NCBI GenBank assembly: GCA_963734665.1
Contig: CAVTIR010000004.1
Location: 1,922,001-1,986,000, forward strand
DNA length: 64,000 nucleotides
DNA from: Trebonia sp963734665
Lineage (GTDB): Bacteria; Actinomycetota; Actinomycetes; Streptosporangiales; Streptosporangiaceae
Reading direction: 5' to 3'
The position numbers and the translations under genes were made by a program. Position 1 is the first letter of the stretch. Every line of letters starts with the position of its first letter. Below the pieces are notes generated by a model. That model was not told the origin of the DNA, did no database searches, and worked only from the letters and a program-made list of their open reading frames with translations. Positions 33,947-42,600 of this stretch are shown piece after piece.

Positions 33947-35710
33947 TCACGGGTTCCAGTCCATCACGTACTTCACGCTCTCGAAGTTCTTCTCGGCCAG
34001 ATCCTGCCGGCGGATCATCCAGATCCCGAGGGCTTGAGGGTCAGTACGAGCGTCGGTGAGCGTGATGCACGCCTGAGCCAGCATCAGCCACGCCTCGTCA
34101 TCGTCGTCCGGCCAGCGCCTGAGGCACGGATCGTCCAGCTCGGGGCAGGCGTAGCCGCCCAGGGTGAGCTCGCCGGCGTCGGATTCGTCCAGATCATCCA
34201 GATCGTACTGTTCAAAGAGGCTTTCGCATTCCTCGTCTGCTTCGACGGCGTCGAAGCTGCTGTCGCCCGGCATGTTCCAGTCGACGTGACCGTGGAGGGG
34301 GAACGACTCGCTCGCGTCGTGGTCATCGTCTTCTGGAGGCGCCGTCCCGGCCGGGACGTACACCACCCGGCCGCTCCGGTCCTCGTCGTTCCCCTCATAC
34401 TGGCTCCTGCTGGCGAAGAACAGCAGGTGACCATCTTCCGGCAGCGGGATATCCAGAACGCCGGCAGGCAGGGCCGCGCAGTCGACCGAGGCGATGAAGT
34501 CCGGGACGGGCCGCACGAAACCCGCGGGAAGCGGAGGGCGGCCCCCGTAGCGTCCGACGACGGGCCCCTCGCTGTGTCCCGCCGGGCGCAGCTCTATCCG
34601 GGGCCGGGCCAGCCGCAGCACCCTGTCGATGACGTGCTCGGGTGTGCCTTGCTCGCGAGCGAGGTCACGATAGGCCTCGCGCCGGTCCAGGACGGGCATC
34701 GCGGCGTCCAGGACCGGCCGCACCGGTTGCCGGACCGTGATGGTGCCTATGGCCGATTCCGGGCCGGGCCCGTCCGGACGGTCGACTTTCCACCAGCCCA
34801 GCACGTCCTGGTATTCCGGCTGGGGAACCTTACGCCCTTTGCCAGTCATCAGCCGCCCCTGATATGCCTGGGCATAACGCGCCCGGACCGAGTAAGTGCC
34901 GGGCTTGTCGGGAACGACGATGTCGCACGACACACGTACCCACTCAGCCGGGCCCGGGTTATCTTCCGCCAGCGCCTCGACGCCCGTGCCCGGATTGACC
35001 ACCTTCGGGCCTCCACCGCTGCGCTGCTTGCCGTTCCATACCGACGCCTGGGCGCGGTCCTCGCCCGCCAGGCCGACGATCACCTGGTTGACAGCGTTGC
35101 CGCACTCCGAGCAGTCATGCAGGACATCGAAGCTGAGCTCGTGTGACCCGCCCCCGCGGACGTGTACCGTGTCGCCCCGGCCGTCAATCTTCACGTTGCG
35201 GACCTTGAACCTGAACCCCGTCCCGCCCCCGTACGGCTCGACCATTTCGGTGCCGGGCGACAGGAGATGCCCGGCGTCGCCGGCGCGGGTAGCCATGGTT
35301 CCCACCGACCAGAGCCTGGAGCCGTCCACCGCCTCGAGCACCACGGTCCCATCGTCCCGCACCGACAGCCGCGCGGCCGGCCGGCCGTTTGTGTTCGTCG
35401 CCCACACCGCGCGCCCGTCGCGGTTGTACAGGACCAGGTTGCCGTCGGCCTGCAGCACCAGCTCGCCGACTGACGTGCCGCGCGTTTTGCTCGCCCACAC
35501 CGCACGGTCCTGGTCGTAGCGGTACAGGACGAGGTTCCCGTCGTCCTGGTAGACCAGCGTGCACGAGCCGGACGGCGAGGTCAGCGACTGGCGCCGCAAG
35601 GTCTGGCCGACGAGCATCAGCGACCCGGCCGCATAGCTGGCCGGGCCGCTGAGCGGGTGGTAGGGCGGGCGAGGGCTCACGGCGGGTCTCCCGGGTTCCG
35701 TAGGGCACAT
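33947..35710 (-). CDS. Multidomain protein: bulb-type mannose lectin domain plus DUF1963
   Basis: 587 aa from the ATG at 35710 (frame open to 35857). Residues about 20-140 form a B_lectin domain with QxDxNxVxY-type sites (VYQDDGNLVLYRYD, LQADGNLVLYNRDG) and VWATNTNG. A middle beta domain (KVRNVKIDGRGDTVHVRGGG, GTYSVRARYAQAYQG) is unfamiliar. The C-terminal 200 residues (SRIELRPAGH region onward, GRYGGRPPLPAGF, LLFFASRSQYEGND) match DUF1963, a YwqG-like domain. No signal peptide is seen, so the lectin part would be cytosolic. The role is unknown. Confidence 0.7.
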   Translation of the reverse strand: MCPTEPGRPAVSPRPPYHPLSGPASYAAGSLMLVGQTLRRQSLTSPSGSCTLVYQDDGNLVLYRYDQDRAVWASKTRGTSVGELVLQADGNLVLYNRDGRAVWATNTNGRPAARLSVRDDGTVVLEAVDGSRLWSVGTMATRAGDAGHLLSPGTEMVEPYGGGTGFRFKVRNVKIDGRGDTVHVRGGGSHELSFDVLHDCSECGNAVNQVIVGLAGEDRAQASVWNGKQRSGGGPKVVNPGTGVEALAEDNPGPAEWVRVSCDIVVPDKPGTYSVRARYAQAYQGRLMTGKGRKVPQPEYQDVLGWWKVDRPDGPGPESAIGTITVRQPVRPVLDAAMPVLDRREAYRDLAREQGTPEHVIDRVLRLARPRIELRPAGHSEGPVVGRYGGRPPLPAGFVRPVPDFIASVDCAALPAGVLDIPLPEDGHLLFFASRSQYEGNDEDRSGRVVYVPAGTAPPEDDDHDASESFPLHGHVDWNMPGDSSFDAVEADEECESLFEQYDLDDLDESDAGELTLGGYACPELDDPCLRRWPDDDDEAWLMLAQACITLTDARTDPQALGIWMIRRQDLAEKNFESVKYVMDWNP

Positions 35711-35996
35711 TGGCCGGCATGCTATCGAGCACCGGGGACACGCCACACGCGGAGGCCTGGACCCTGCGCCGCGCGCCCACAGAGATCGAAAGCCACAGCC
35801 CGTAGGCGGCATATCGTGGCCCGTGACAGAGCGCCTGGCACTCAGGCTCAGCGCCATGTTCGACGAACCCCACCGCCCCTAGCCCGACTGGCTAACCTCG
35901 CACGGTCGCGGGCGACCGGCAACTGTTTATCCGAGGCAGGGGGCCTGAGGAAGAGCGGTACGGGATCCTCCGCTAAGTAGCGCCGGTATCGCAGCG

Positions 35997-36431
35997 TTAC
36001 TTGTCGCGATCCGTGGAGTCAGGAGGATGTCGGTCCGCGCGGTCGTAGGCTTCCTGCGAGGCTGACACGTCGCCGAGGTGCGCGATCGACCATTCCTCCA
36101 GCGCGCGCAGCGGCTCGCGCAGGGTGCGGCCCGCCTCGGTGAGCGCGTACTCGACGCGGACCGGAACTTCCGGGTAGACGGTGCGGCGCACGAGCCCGTC
36201 CCGTTCGAGCCCGCGGAGAGTCTGGGTGAGCATCTTCTGCGAGACGCCCTCGATGCGCCGGCGCAACTCCGAGAAGCGGGCGCTGCCGTCCCAGAGGGCG
36301 CCCACTATGAGCACCGTCCAGCGGTCGCCAATGCGATCCAGGATGCGGCGAGTCGGGCAGTCCGCGCGGTAGGGGCTGGCGCGGAGCACCGACTCGGCCT
36401 GAGTGGTTACCACAAAGTGCCTTCTTCCCAT
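35997..36431 (-). CDS. HxlR-family transcriptional regulator
   Basis: 144 aa from ATG 36431; a GTG at 36413 with AGAAGG 6 bp upstream is an equally good start. The winged helix is CPTRRILDRIGDRWTVLIVG then ALWDGSARFSELRRRIEGVS and QKMLTQTLRGLERDGLV, diagnostic of HxlR. It is divergent from the NAD(P)-binding gene, a frequent pairing in which HxlR responds to electrophiles or quinones. Confidence 0.92.
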   Translation of the reverse strand: MGRRHFVVTTQAESVLRASPYRADCPTRRILDRIGDRWTVLIVGALWDGSARFSELRRRIEGVSQKMLTQTLRGLERDGLVRRTVYPEVPVRVEYALTEAGRTLREPLRALEEWSIAHLGDVSASQEAYDRADRHPPDSTDRDK

Positions 36432-36502
36432 TGGAGAGCTGCGCTCATACGGTAATCGGAGCGCGTCGTCCGACGCCAACCCGTCCCGCAGAAAGGCACC
36501 TC

Positions 36503-37150
36503 GTGTCTCGCATTACCGTCATCGGCGGCACCGGCTATGCCGGCTCGGCCATCGTCGCGGAGGCCGCTGCCCGCGGTCACCAGGTCACCGCACTGAGCCG
36601 CTCGCTCCCCAACACGCCAATCCCGGACGTGACCTATGTCCAAGGCGACGCCACCGACGAGGCGACGCTCTCGGCACCCGTTGAGGGCGCGGACGTCGTA
36701 GTGGGCGCACTCGCCCCGCGCGGCCCGCTGGCCGGCACCTTCCGCGACGTCTACAGCACCATCGCGCGCCTGGCCGATGCCGCAGGCGTACCCCTGTTCG
36801 TCGTCGGCGGCTACTCGTCGCTGCGCCCTGCGCCCGGGGCGGATCGCTTCGTCACCGACCTCAGCCACATCCCCGCAGAGCTCCACGGCGAGATCCGCGC
36901 CGGGGCGGCGCTCATCATTGAGGACCTCCCGGCCACGCCCGCGACACTCGACTGGGTCTTCGTGAGCCCGGCGCTCAGGTTCGGCGTACGCATGCCCGGC
37001 GAACGACTCGGCCGTTACCGGCTCGGCGACGACGTCGCGGTTCAGCCCGAGGACGGCGGCGCGATCTCCGCTGCGGACTACGCCCTCGGGCTCGTCGACC
37101 TGATCGAGAAAGGCGACCACCACAGGGCACAGGTCAACCTCGGCCACTAA
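36503..37150 (+). CDS. NAD(P)-binding NADH-flavin-reductase-like protein
   Basis: 215 aa from GTG 36503 (GAAAGG 7 bp upstream). VSRITVIGGTGYAGSAIVAE is the dinucleotide loop of the NAD_binding_10 group. FVVGGYSSLRPAPGADRFVT and LDWVFVSPALRFGVRMPGER fit the YwnB/BVR-B-like branch. It probably reduces quinones or flavins. Controlled, by position, by the divergent HxlR. Confidence 0.9.
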   Translation: MSRITVIGGTGYAGSAIVAEAAARGHQVTALSRSLPNTPIPDVTYVQGDATDEATLSAPVEGADVVVGALAPRGPLAGTFRDVYSTIARLADAAGVPLFVVGGYSSLRPAPGADRFVTDLSHIPAELHGEIRAGAALIIEDLPATPATLDWVFVSPALRFGVRMPGERLGRYRLGDDVAVQPEDGGAISAADYALGLVDLIEKGDHHRAQVNLGH

Positions 37151-37184
37151 GCCCGGTCAGGGCAGCCTTGGCCGAGGACCCATA

Positions 37185-37200
37185 GCCCGGCCCGCCGGGC
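37185..37200. terminator. Bidirectional hairpin between convergent genes
   Basis: GCCCGGC-CC-GCCGGGC has perfect 7-bp arms and lies in the 52-bp gap between two convergent stop codons. No U tract. Confidence 0.45.
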
Positions 37201-37202
37201 GG

Positions 37203-37577
37203 CTACTCCTGCACGATCATGAGCTGGTTCTTGTCGTGATCCCTGAAGAAGAACAGCACCGGCACGTTCCCGCCGCCGCCCATGAACTCCGCGTCCACGT
37301 CAACGCCCTTGCCCGCGAGCTCGGCGTGGTCGGCGCGCGGGTCCGGGGAGCCCAGCGAGATCCCGGTCATCCGCCCCGGCTGGAACTCGCCCTGCGGCGG
37401 GACCAGCGCGATGGCCGCGCCGCCGCCCGGCGGGGTGACCTCCACCCAGCGGCTGTCCCCGGCGAACGGCACGTCGGCCGTCAGCGCGAACCCGAGTACC
37501 CGTGTGTAGAACGCGATCGCCACATCCTGGTCCGCGACCGGGACGAGCACCCGGCCGATCTTCGTCACCTGTGCCAT
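37203..37577 (-). CDS. VOC-superfamily (glyoxalase/bleomycin-resistance-like) protein
   Basis: 124 aa. The paired beta-alpha-beta-beta-beta units begin KIGRVLVPVADQDVAIAFYT and end PVLFFFRDHDKNQLMIVQE. The Glu of the last strand and RWVEVTPPGGG are usual metal or substrate positions. Activity cannot be assigned; such proteins often are dioxygenase-like or drug-binding. Confidence 0.88.
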   Translation of the reverse strand: MAQVTKIGRVLVPVADQDVAIAFYTRVLGFALTADVPFAGDSRWVEVTPPGGGAAIALVPPQGEFQPGRMTGISLGSPDPRADHAELAGKGVDVDAEFMGGGGNVPVLFFFRDHDKNQLMIVQE

Positions 37578-37747
37578 GTCCGTTCCCCCTTCAGCCTTCA
37601 GCGACTTCGCGTGTCATCAGGTAGGACGCGCGGCGCCGCCCTATCTCATCGCCCCGTGCGAGAGAAGCCCATCATCCCGAACGAGTGCGCGGTTCCCGTG
37701 GGCGCAACGCCGGAACAGGGAACGGATACCCAGGACGACGCACGATA

Positions 37748-38116
37748 ATGGCCCCCATGGACGTGACCGCCAAGCTCCAGATCAAGCCCGGCCAGCGGGT
37801 CGCCGCGCTCGGGGGGACCGGTGACGTGCCCTCCGTCGTGACGCCGGACGCCAACCCGCCTGCCGACCCCGGCGACGCCAACGCGGTCATCGCGTTCGCC
37901 AGGAACCGGGCGGAGCTCGCCGCCGTCGCGGCGCCCGCCGTCGAAGCCGCCCGGCAAGACAGGCTGGCCTGGATCGCCTATCCGAAGGCCGGCAAGCTCG
38001 GCACGGACTTGAACAGGGACATCCTCGCCGGGCTGCTCACCGCCGAGGGGATACAGCCGGTCCGCCAGGTCGCCATCGACGAGACCTGGTCGGCCCTGCG
38101 CTTCCGCCCCGCCTGA
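37748..38116 (+). CDS. Conserved hypothetical protein (DUF3052-like)
   Basis: 122 aa from MAPMDVTAKLQIKPGQRVA (ATG 37757 is an alternative). The signature AWIAYPKAGKLGTDLNRDIL then VRQVAIDETWSALRFRPA is widely conserved in actinomycetes and other bacteria. No catalytic motif is recognised. It is monocistronic and divergent from the VOC gene. Confidence 0.75.
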   Translation: MAPMDVTAKLQIKPGQRVAALGGTGDVPSVVTPDANPPADPGDANAVIAFARNRAELAAVAAPAVEAARQDRLAWIAYPKAGKLGTDLNRDILAGLLTAEGIQPVRQVAIDETWSALRFRPA

Positions 38117-38299
38117 GCCCTGCGGCCCGGCCGCCGCGTAACGGCGTGCCGCGATGCGGCGGGATTGCCCGTCTCGGCCGGGCGCGGGTGTCTGGGCTGG
38201 TGACACACTAGTCTTACCGGCGCCCCGGGCTCCGTGGAAGGTCTTCCCGGGCAGGCGGTACCGTCGTACTCGGCGCGCCGCCGCTTCGCGGGGGGCTAT

Positions 38300-38316
38300 C
38301 CGTCCGCAACGGACGG
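38300..38316. terminator. Hairpin upstream of helR
   Basis: CCGTCCG-CAA-CGGACGG, perfect 7-bp arms with a 3-nt loop, about 70 bp before the rifamycin-associated element. It may separate the previous transcript from helR. Confidence 0.4.
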
Positions 38317-38370
38317 TCAGGGGAAAGGCGGGTGCGCACTCCCCTCCATTTTCAACTTATAGCGCACAGG

Positions 38371-38389
38371 GGGGCTTGCGGCAAGACCC
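38371..38389 (+). promoter_or_regulatory. Rifamycin-associated element (RAE)
   Basis: GGGGCTTGCGGCAAGACCC matches the known RAE consensus GGGGCTTGCGGCAAGGCCC at 18 of 19 positions, with its internal dyad CTTGC-G-GCAAG intact. RAEs precede rifamycin-inactivation genes and helR in actinomycetes and mediate induction by rifamycins. A TATAGC hexamer lies 7 bp upstream and may be the -10. The coding region starts 161 bp downstream. Confidence 0.85.
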
Positions 38390-38550
38390 GGGTCATGGGG
38401 CAGAATCGCTGGCCGAGGCGAGAACCTGCCGAAATCGGAGTCGCGAAGTGCGTGCTCGGGCGGCGCTCAACACCCACCAGGTTCCTCACGCCGGCCCGGA
38501 CGCGTTCCCCGCGCAACGGCCGGAAGCGAACTCAGATCGGAGCTGATGAC

Positions 38551-40704
38551 GTGAACCCCATGACTGCCAGCGCGTTTGACCTTCCGGACCGCCTTGCCGC
38601 GAAGGCCGACCCGGCGCTGATCGCCGGTGACGAGCAGCACTTCGCGGCCATCGCGGTGAGCCTCCAGCAGACGATCGCCGACCTGTCCCGCCGCCTCGAT
38701 GCCGAGCTCAGGTCCCCCGGCGGTATCGGCCAGGAGGCGATGGACCGGGACATGGAGGTCCACCGGCTGGCGGCCCGCCTTCGCGCCCTGCGCCGCTTCG
38801 GGCTGGACCTGTGCCTCGGACACATCGTCGGCGCTGACAATCCCGAGCCCGTGTACATCGGGCGGCTTGGCCTCACGGACAGCGAGGGCCGCCGGCTGCT
38901 TGTCGACTGGCGTTCCCCCGCGGCTGAGCCGTTCTTCGGTGCGACGCACGCCAACCCGATGGGCCTGGCAAGCCGGCGCAGGTACCGCTGGGCGCGCGGC
39001 CGGGTCAGCGACTACTGGGACGAGGTGTTCACCCCGGACGGGCTTGAAGGGCACGCCGCCGCGCTCGACGACCAGTCTGCTTTCATCGCGAGCCTGGGGG
39101 GCAGCCGGTCGGCCCGGATGCGGGACGTGCTCGGCACCATCGCGGCCGACCAGGACGCCGTCATCCGCGCGGGATCCCGGGGCGCTCTCGTCGTCGACGG
39201 CGGTCCCGGTACGGGGAAGACCGTCGTCGCGCTGCACCGCGCCGCCTACCTGCTGTACTCCGATCCCCGGCTCGTTCACCGCCGGGGCGGCGTGCTGTTC
39301 GTCGGCCCGCACCAGCCCTACCTGGCCTACGTCGCCGACGTGCTCCCCAGCCTCGGCGAGGAAGGCGTGCAGACCTGCACCCTGCGGGACCTCGTCCCGC
39401 AGGGAGCCGCGGCGGCGACCGAGGCCGACCCGGACGTGGCCCGCCTGAAGTCGTCCGCGGACCTGGTGAAGGCGATCGAGCCGGCGGTCAGGTTCTACGA
39501 GCAGCCGCCCGCCAAGGGGATGACGGTGAAGACCGACTGGTCCGACGTCTGGCTGAGTGCCGGCGACTGGGCTGAGGCGTTCGACGCGCCGGAGCCCGGT
39601 ACCCCGCACAACAATGCGCGCCTTCAGGTCTGGGAGGAGCTGCTCACCATCCTGGCGGACTCTCGCGACGGTGACGTCCCGGCTGACCTGTTCCGCAGGT
39701 CGCTGCTGCGGAACGAGGAGCTGCGCACGACCTTCAGCAGGGCGTGGCCGCTGCTCGAGGCGGGTGAGCTCGTCGGGGACCTGTGGTCGGTGCCCGCCTA
39801 CCTGCGCAGGTGCGCTCCCTGGCTCAGCCCCGATGAGGTTCGGCGGCTGCAGCGCCGGGACGCCCAGGCCTGGACGGTGTCCGACCTGCCGCTCCTGGAC
39901 GCGGCACGGCAGCGGCTGGGTGACCCGGAGGCGTCACTGCGTAAGCACCGGCATGACGCCGCGGTCGCCGCGGAACGCGAGCAGATGGCCCGGGTTGTCG
40001 ACAACCTGATCGAGGCCGCGGACGACGAGTACGGCTTCGGCCTGGTGACGATGCTGCGCGGCGAGGACTTCCAGGACGCCCTGGTCAATGAGGCCGCACT
40101 GCCCGGTACCGATCCGGACCGGCTCGCCGGCCCGTTCGCGCACATCGTCGTGGACGAGGCTCAGGAACTGACCGACGCGGAGTGGCAGATGCTGCTGCTC
40201 CGCTGCCCGTCCCGGAGCTTCACGGTCGTCGGGGACCGCGCCCAGGCCAGGCACGGGTTCACGGAGTCGTGGCGGGAACGGCTGGAGCGCGTCGGGCTGG
40301 AGCAGGTCAGCCTGGCCTCGCTGAGCATCAACTACCGGACGCCGGAAGAGGTCATGGCGGAAGCCGAGCCGGTCATCCGGGCGGTGCTCCCGGACGCCAA
40401 CGTGCCCGCCTCCATCCGCAGCACCGGCGTCCCCGTCGTACACGGATCCGCTTCGGACCTGGACTCGATCCTCGGCACCTGGCTCGACGCGCATGCCGAC
40501 GGGATCGCCTGCGTCATCGGCGATCCCGCGTTCCTGGCGACGTCCCGGGTCCAGTCGCTGGCCCCGGAACTGGCGAAGGGACTCGAGTTCGACCTGGTCG
40601 TGCTGATCGACCCGGAGGCGTTCGGCACGGGCATCGAAGGAGCGGTCGACCGCTACGTCGCGATGACCCGGGCGACCCAGCAACTCGTCATTCTCACGAG
40701 CTGA
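38551..40704 (+). CDS. helR: HelR/HelD-type RNA-polymerase-displacing helicase
   Basis: 717 aa from GTG 38551 (GGAG 8 bp upstream). The N-terminal coiled coil (EQHFAAIAVSLQQTIADLSR) is the arm that enters the RNA-polymerase channel. Superfamily-1 motifs follow: Walker A GPGTGKTVVALHRAAYLLY, motif II VVDEAQELTDAEW, motif III VVGDRAQARHGF, NYRTPEEV, AKGLEFDLVVLID and YVAMTRATQQL. HelR displaces rifamycin from RNA polymerase and gives resistance. The RAE upstream separates it from a housekeeping HelD. Monocistronic. Confidence 0.9.
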   Translation: MNPMTASAFDLPDRLAAKADPALIAGDEQHFAAIAVSLQQTIADLSRRLDAELRSPGGIGQEAMDRDMEVHRLAARLRALRRFGLDLCLGHIVGADNPEPVYIGRLGLTDSEGRRLLVDWRSPAAEPFFGATHANPMGLASRRRYRWARGRVSDYWDEVFTPDGLEGHAAALDDQSAFIASLGGSRSARMRDVLGTIAADQDAVIRAGSRGALVVDGGPGTGKTVVALHRAAYLLYSDPRLVHRRGGVLFVGPHQPYLAYVADVLPSLGEEGVQTCTLRDLVPQGAAAATEADPDVARLKSSADLVKAIEPAVRFYEQPPAKGMTVKTDWSDVWLSAGDWAEAFDAPEPGTPHNNARLQVWEELLTILADSRDGDVPADLFRRSLLRNEELRTTFSRAWPLLEAGELVGDLWSVPAYLRRCAPWLSPDEVRRLQRRDAQAWTVSDLPLLDAARQRLGDPEASLRKHRHDAAVAAEREQMARVVDNLIEAADDEYGFGLVTMLRGEDFQDALVNEAALPGTDPDRLAGPFAHIVVDEAQELTDAEWQMLLLRCPSRSFTVVGDRAQARHGFTESWRERLERVGLEQVSLASLSINYRTPEEVMAEAEPVIRAVLPDANVPASIRSTGVPVVHGSASDLDSILGTWLDAHADGIACVIGDPAFLATSRVQSLAPELAKGLEFDLVVLIDPEAFGTGIEGAVDRYVAMTRATQQLVILTS

Positions 40705-40771
40705 CGCGGGCGAAGCCAACGTGACCGGTTCGGACCCGGCGCGGTACGACGGACAGCTAAGCGGCGGCCAG

Positions 40772-41359
40772 TCACTCGCCGGCGCTGGCGAGGACCGCGG
40801 ACACGACCCGCGCGATGGCGGGAGGGTCCGGCGGGGGGCCGTCGGTGTCGGTGAACAGCAGGTGCGCCGTGCTGACCAGCATCGGGGCGAGCGTGGCGAT
40901 GTCGGCGCCGGGCGCGATCCTGCCCAGGTCACGCTCGGCTTCGAGGTAGCGGGCGGCCATGGCCACGGACTCGGAGACCAGGGGGATGCGGGAGCCGGTG
41001 GCGGCGCGCAGCCGGGCGCGCAGCTCGTCACGCGCGATGACCAGGCGGACCAGCGCGAGGACCGCCGGGCTGAACAGCTCAGGGAGCGCGGCGGCCAGGT
41101 TGCCGGCGACGGTGCCGGTGCCGGCGGCGGCGAGCAGGGCCTGCGCCTGGTCGCCGATCCGGGCGATACGGTCGAGCGCGAGCTCGGCGAGGAACGCGTC
41201 GAAGTCGGCGAAGTGCCGGTGCAGGACCCCCTTGGCGAACCCGGCCTCGGCGGTGACCGCGCGGCTGGTCAGCGCGGGCGGGCCGTCGCGCAGCAGGACC
41301 CGCTCGGCGGCGTCGAACAGCTGCCCGCGCGGGTCGCGGATGGCCACTCCGGTCGGCAC
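40772..41359 (-). CDS. TetR-family regulator
   Basis: 195 aa. The helix-turn-helix is PPALTSRAVTAEAGFAKGVL then HRHFADFDAFLAEL. A helical ligand domain follows. It is divergent from a methyltransferase gene, with repeated TGGGC half-sites in the gap, so it probably controls it. It converges on helR. Confidence 0.9.
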   Translation of the reverse strand: MPTGVAIRDPRGQLFDAAERVLLRDGPPALTSRAVTAEAGFAKGVLHRHFADFDAFLAELALDRIARIGDQAQALLAAAGTGTVAGNLAAALPELFSPAVLALVRLVIARDELRARLRAATGSRIPLVSESVAMAARYLEAERDLGRIAPGADIATLAPMLVSTAHLLFTDTDGPPPDPPAIARVVSAVLASAGE

Positions 41360-41418
41360 TTCGTCATCCGTCCTTCCCTTTCCCCGCCCGCACGCTGTCC
41401 GCGAACGCGCTAGCTAAG

Positions 41419-41444
41419 TGGGCGGGTGCCCATTTAGAGTGGGC
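41419..41444. promoter_or_regulatory. Candidate TetR operator
   Basis: TGGGC-GGGT-GCCCA (41419-41432) is a perfect dyad, and a further TGGGC lies at 41440-41444, 3 bp before the methyltransferase ATG. Confidence 0.5.
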
Positions 41445-41446
41445 GC

Positions 41447-42292
41447 ATGACCACTCTACCGTCAGAACCTGACGAGGCCCCTGCGGCCGCGCCTTCCTCC
41501 AGCGGGCGGTCGCACCTGCAGCGGGCGGTCGCCGAGGGATTCGGCGCGGACGCCGGCCGCTACGACCGGGCCCGGCCCACCTACCCCGCCGACCTGATCG
41601 GCCGCATCATCGCCGCCAGCCCGGGACGCGACTTCCTTGACGCCGGCTGCGGCACGGGCATCTCGTCCCGGCTCTTCCAGGCGGCCGGCTGCCGGGTGCT
41701 CGGCGTTGACCCCGACCCGCGGATGGCCGAGCAGGCCAGGCAGGGCGGGACCGAGGCCGAGGTCGCGAAGCTCGAGGACTGGGACCCGGCGGGCCGCTCG
41801 TTCGACGCGGTCACCGCCGCCCAGGCCTGGCACTGGGTGGACCCGGCCGCCGGGGCCGCCAAGGCCGCCGCGGTGCTCCGGCCGGGCGGCAGGCTCGCTG
41901 TCTTCTGGAACGTCTTCGAACCGCCGGCAGAGCTGCGCGAGGCGTTCGCCGGGGTCTACCGGCAGGCGCTGCCCGGCTCGCCGGCCGGCGGCTTCTGGTC
42001 CAGGCCCGCGCTCGACCTGTACCGCGAGCTCATGGGCGCCAGGGCGGCTGACGGGATGCGGGAGGCGGGCGCGTTCGGCGAGCCGGAGGAGTGGCTGTCG
42101 CACTGGCGGCGGCCCTACACCCGCGACGAGTGGCTGGACCTCGTGCCGACCACCGGCGGCTTCGGCCGGATGCCTGCGTCCGTCCAGCGGGAGATCCTCG
42201 CCGGCCTCGGCGCGGCCGTCGACGCGGCCGGCGGCTCCTTCACCATGGGCTACACCACGCTCGCGGTCACCGCGGCCCGGTTGGCGCCCTAG
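41447..42292 (+). CDS. Class I SAM-dependent methyltransferase
   Basis: 281 aa. Motif I is DFLDAGCGTGISSRLFQ, followed by the acidic loop VLGVDPDPRMAEQAR. FDAVTAAQAWHWVDPAAGA and LRPGGRLAVFWNVFE are the later Methyltransf_11 blocks. The substrate is unknown; this branch is common beside regulators in actinomycetes. It starts directly after the TetR operator, so the transcript may be leaderless or nearly so. Confidence 0.9.
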   Translation: MTTLPSEPDEAPAAAPSSSGRSHLQRAVAEGFGADAGRYDRARPTYPADLIGRIIAASPGRDFLDAGCGTGISSRLFQAAGCRVLGVDPDPRMAEQARQGGTEAEVAKLEDWDPAGRSFDAVTAAQAWHWVDPAAGAAKAAAVLRPGGRLAVFWNVFEPPAELREAFAGVYRQALPGSPAGGFWSRPALDLYRELMGARAADGMREAGAFGEPEEWLSHWRRPYTRDEWLDLVPTTGGFGRMPASVQREILAGLGAAVDAAGGSFTMGYTTLAVTAARLAP

Positions 42293-42600
42293 CGCGCCCG
42301 GGCATGGCCGGCGCGGGCCGTGACGAGCGCGGCGCGGTTCAATAGAGGCGATGCGGGGCACGAAAAGAGCTCGCTAATTCCCGAACGTGATGGATTTACC
42401 TTCCGTTTCGGTCCGCTTACCTGGCGTCGCCCTAAGGTTTTTCCTTAGACCGCGCGCCCGTAGGAGCTGACTGCTAACCTCTAGGGGCTGCTCGCACGAG
42501 AGCGAGCTCCGTAACGTCGTGGCCTGGACGACGTCGGTTCATGACGGCTCTCGACCCCAGGCTGTGAGGGTTGGTCGTCTCCCGGAATGGCTGAAGGGCA
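42293..42600. other. Intergenic region upstream of the FemAB-like gene
   Basis: 308 bp. Base composition drops toward the right (AT-richer TTTTTCCTTAG near 42435). No dyad or open frame of note. It probably contains the promoter of the next gene. Confidence 0.35.
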
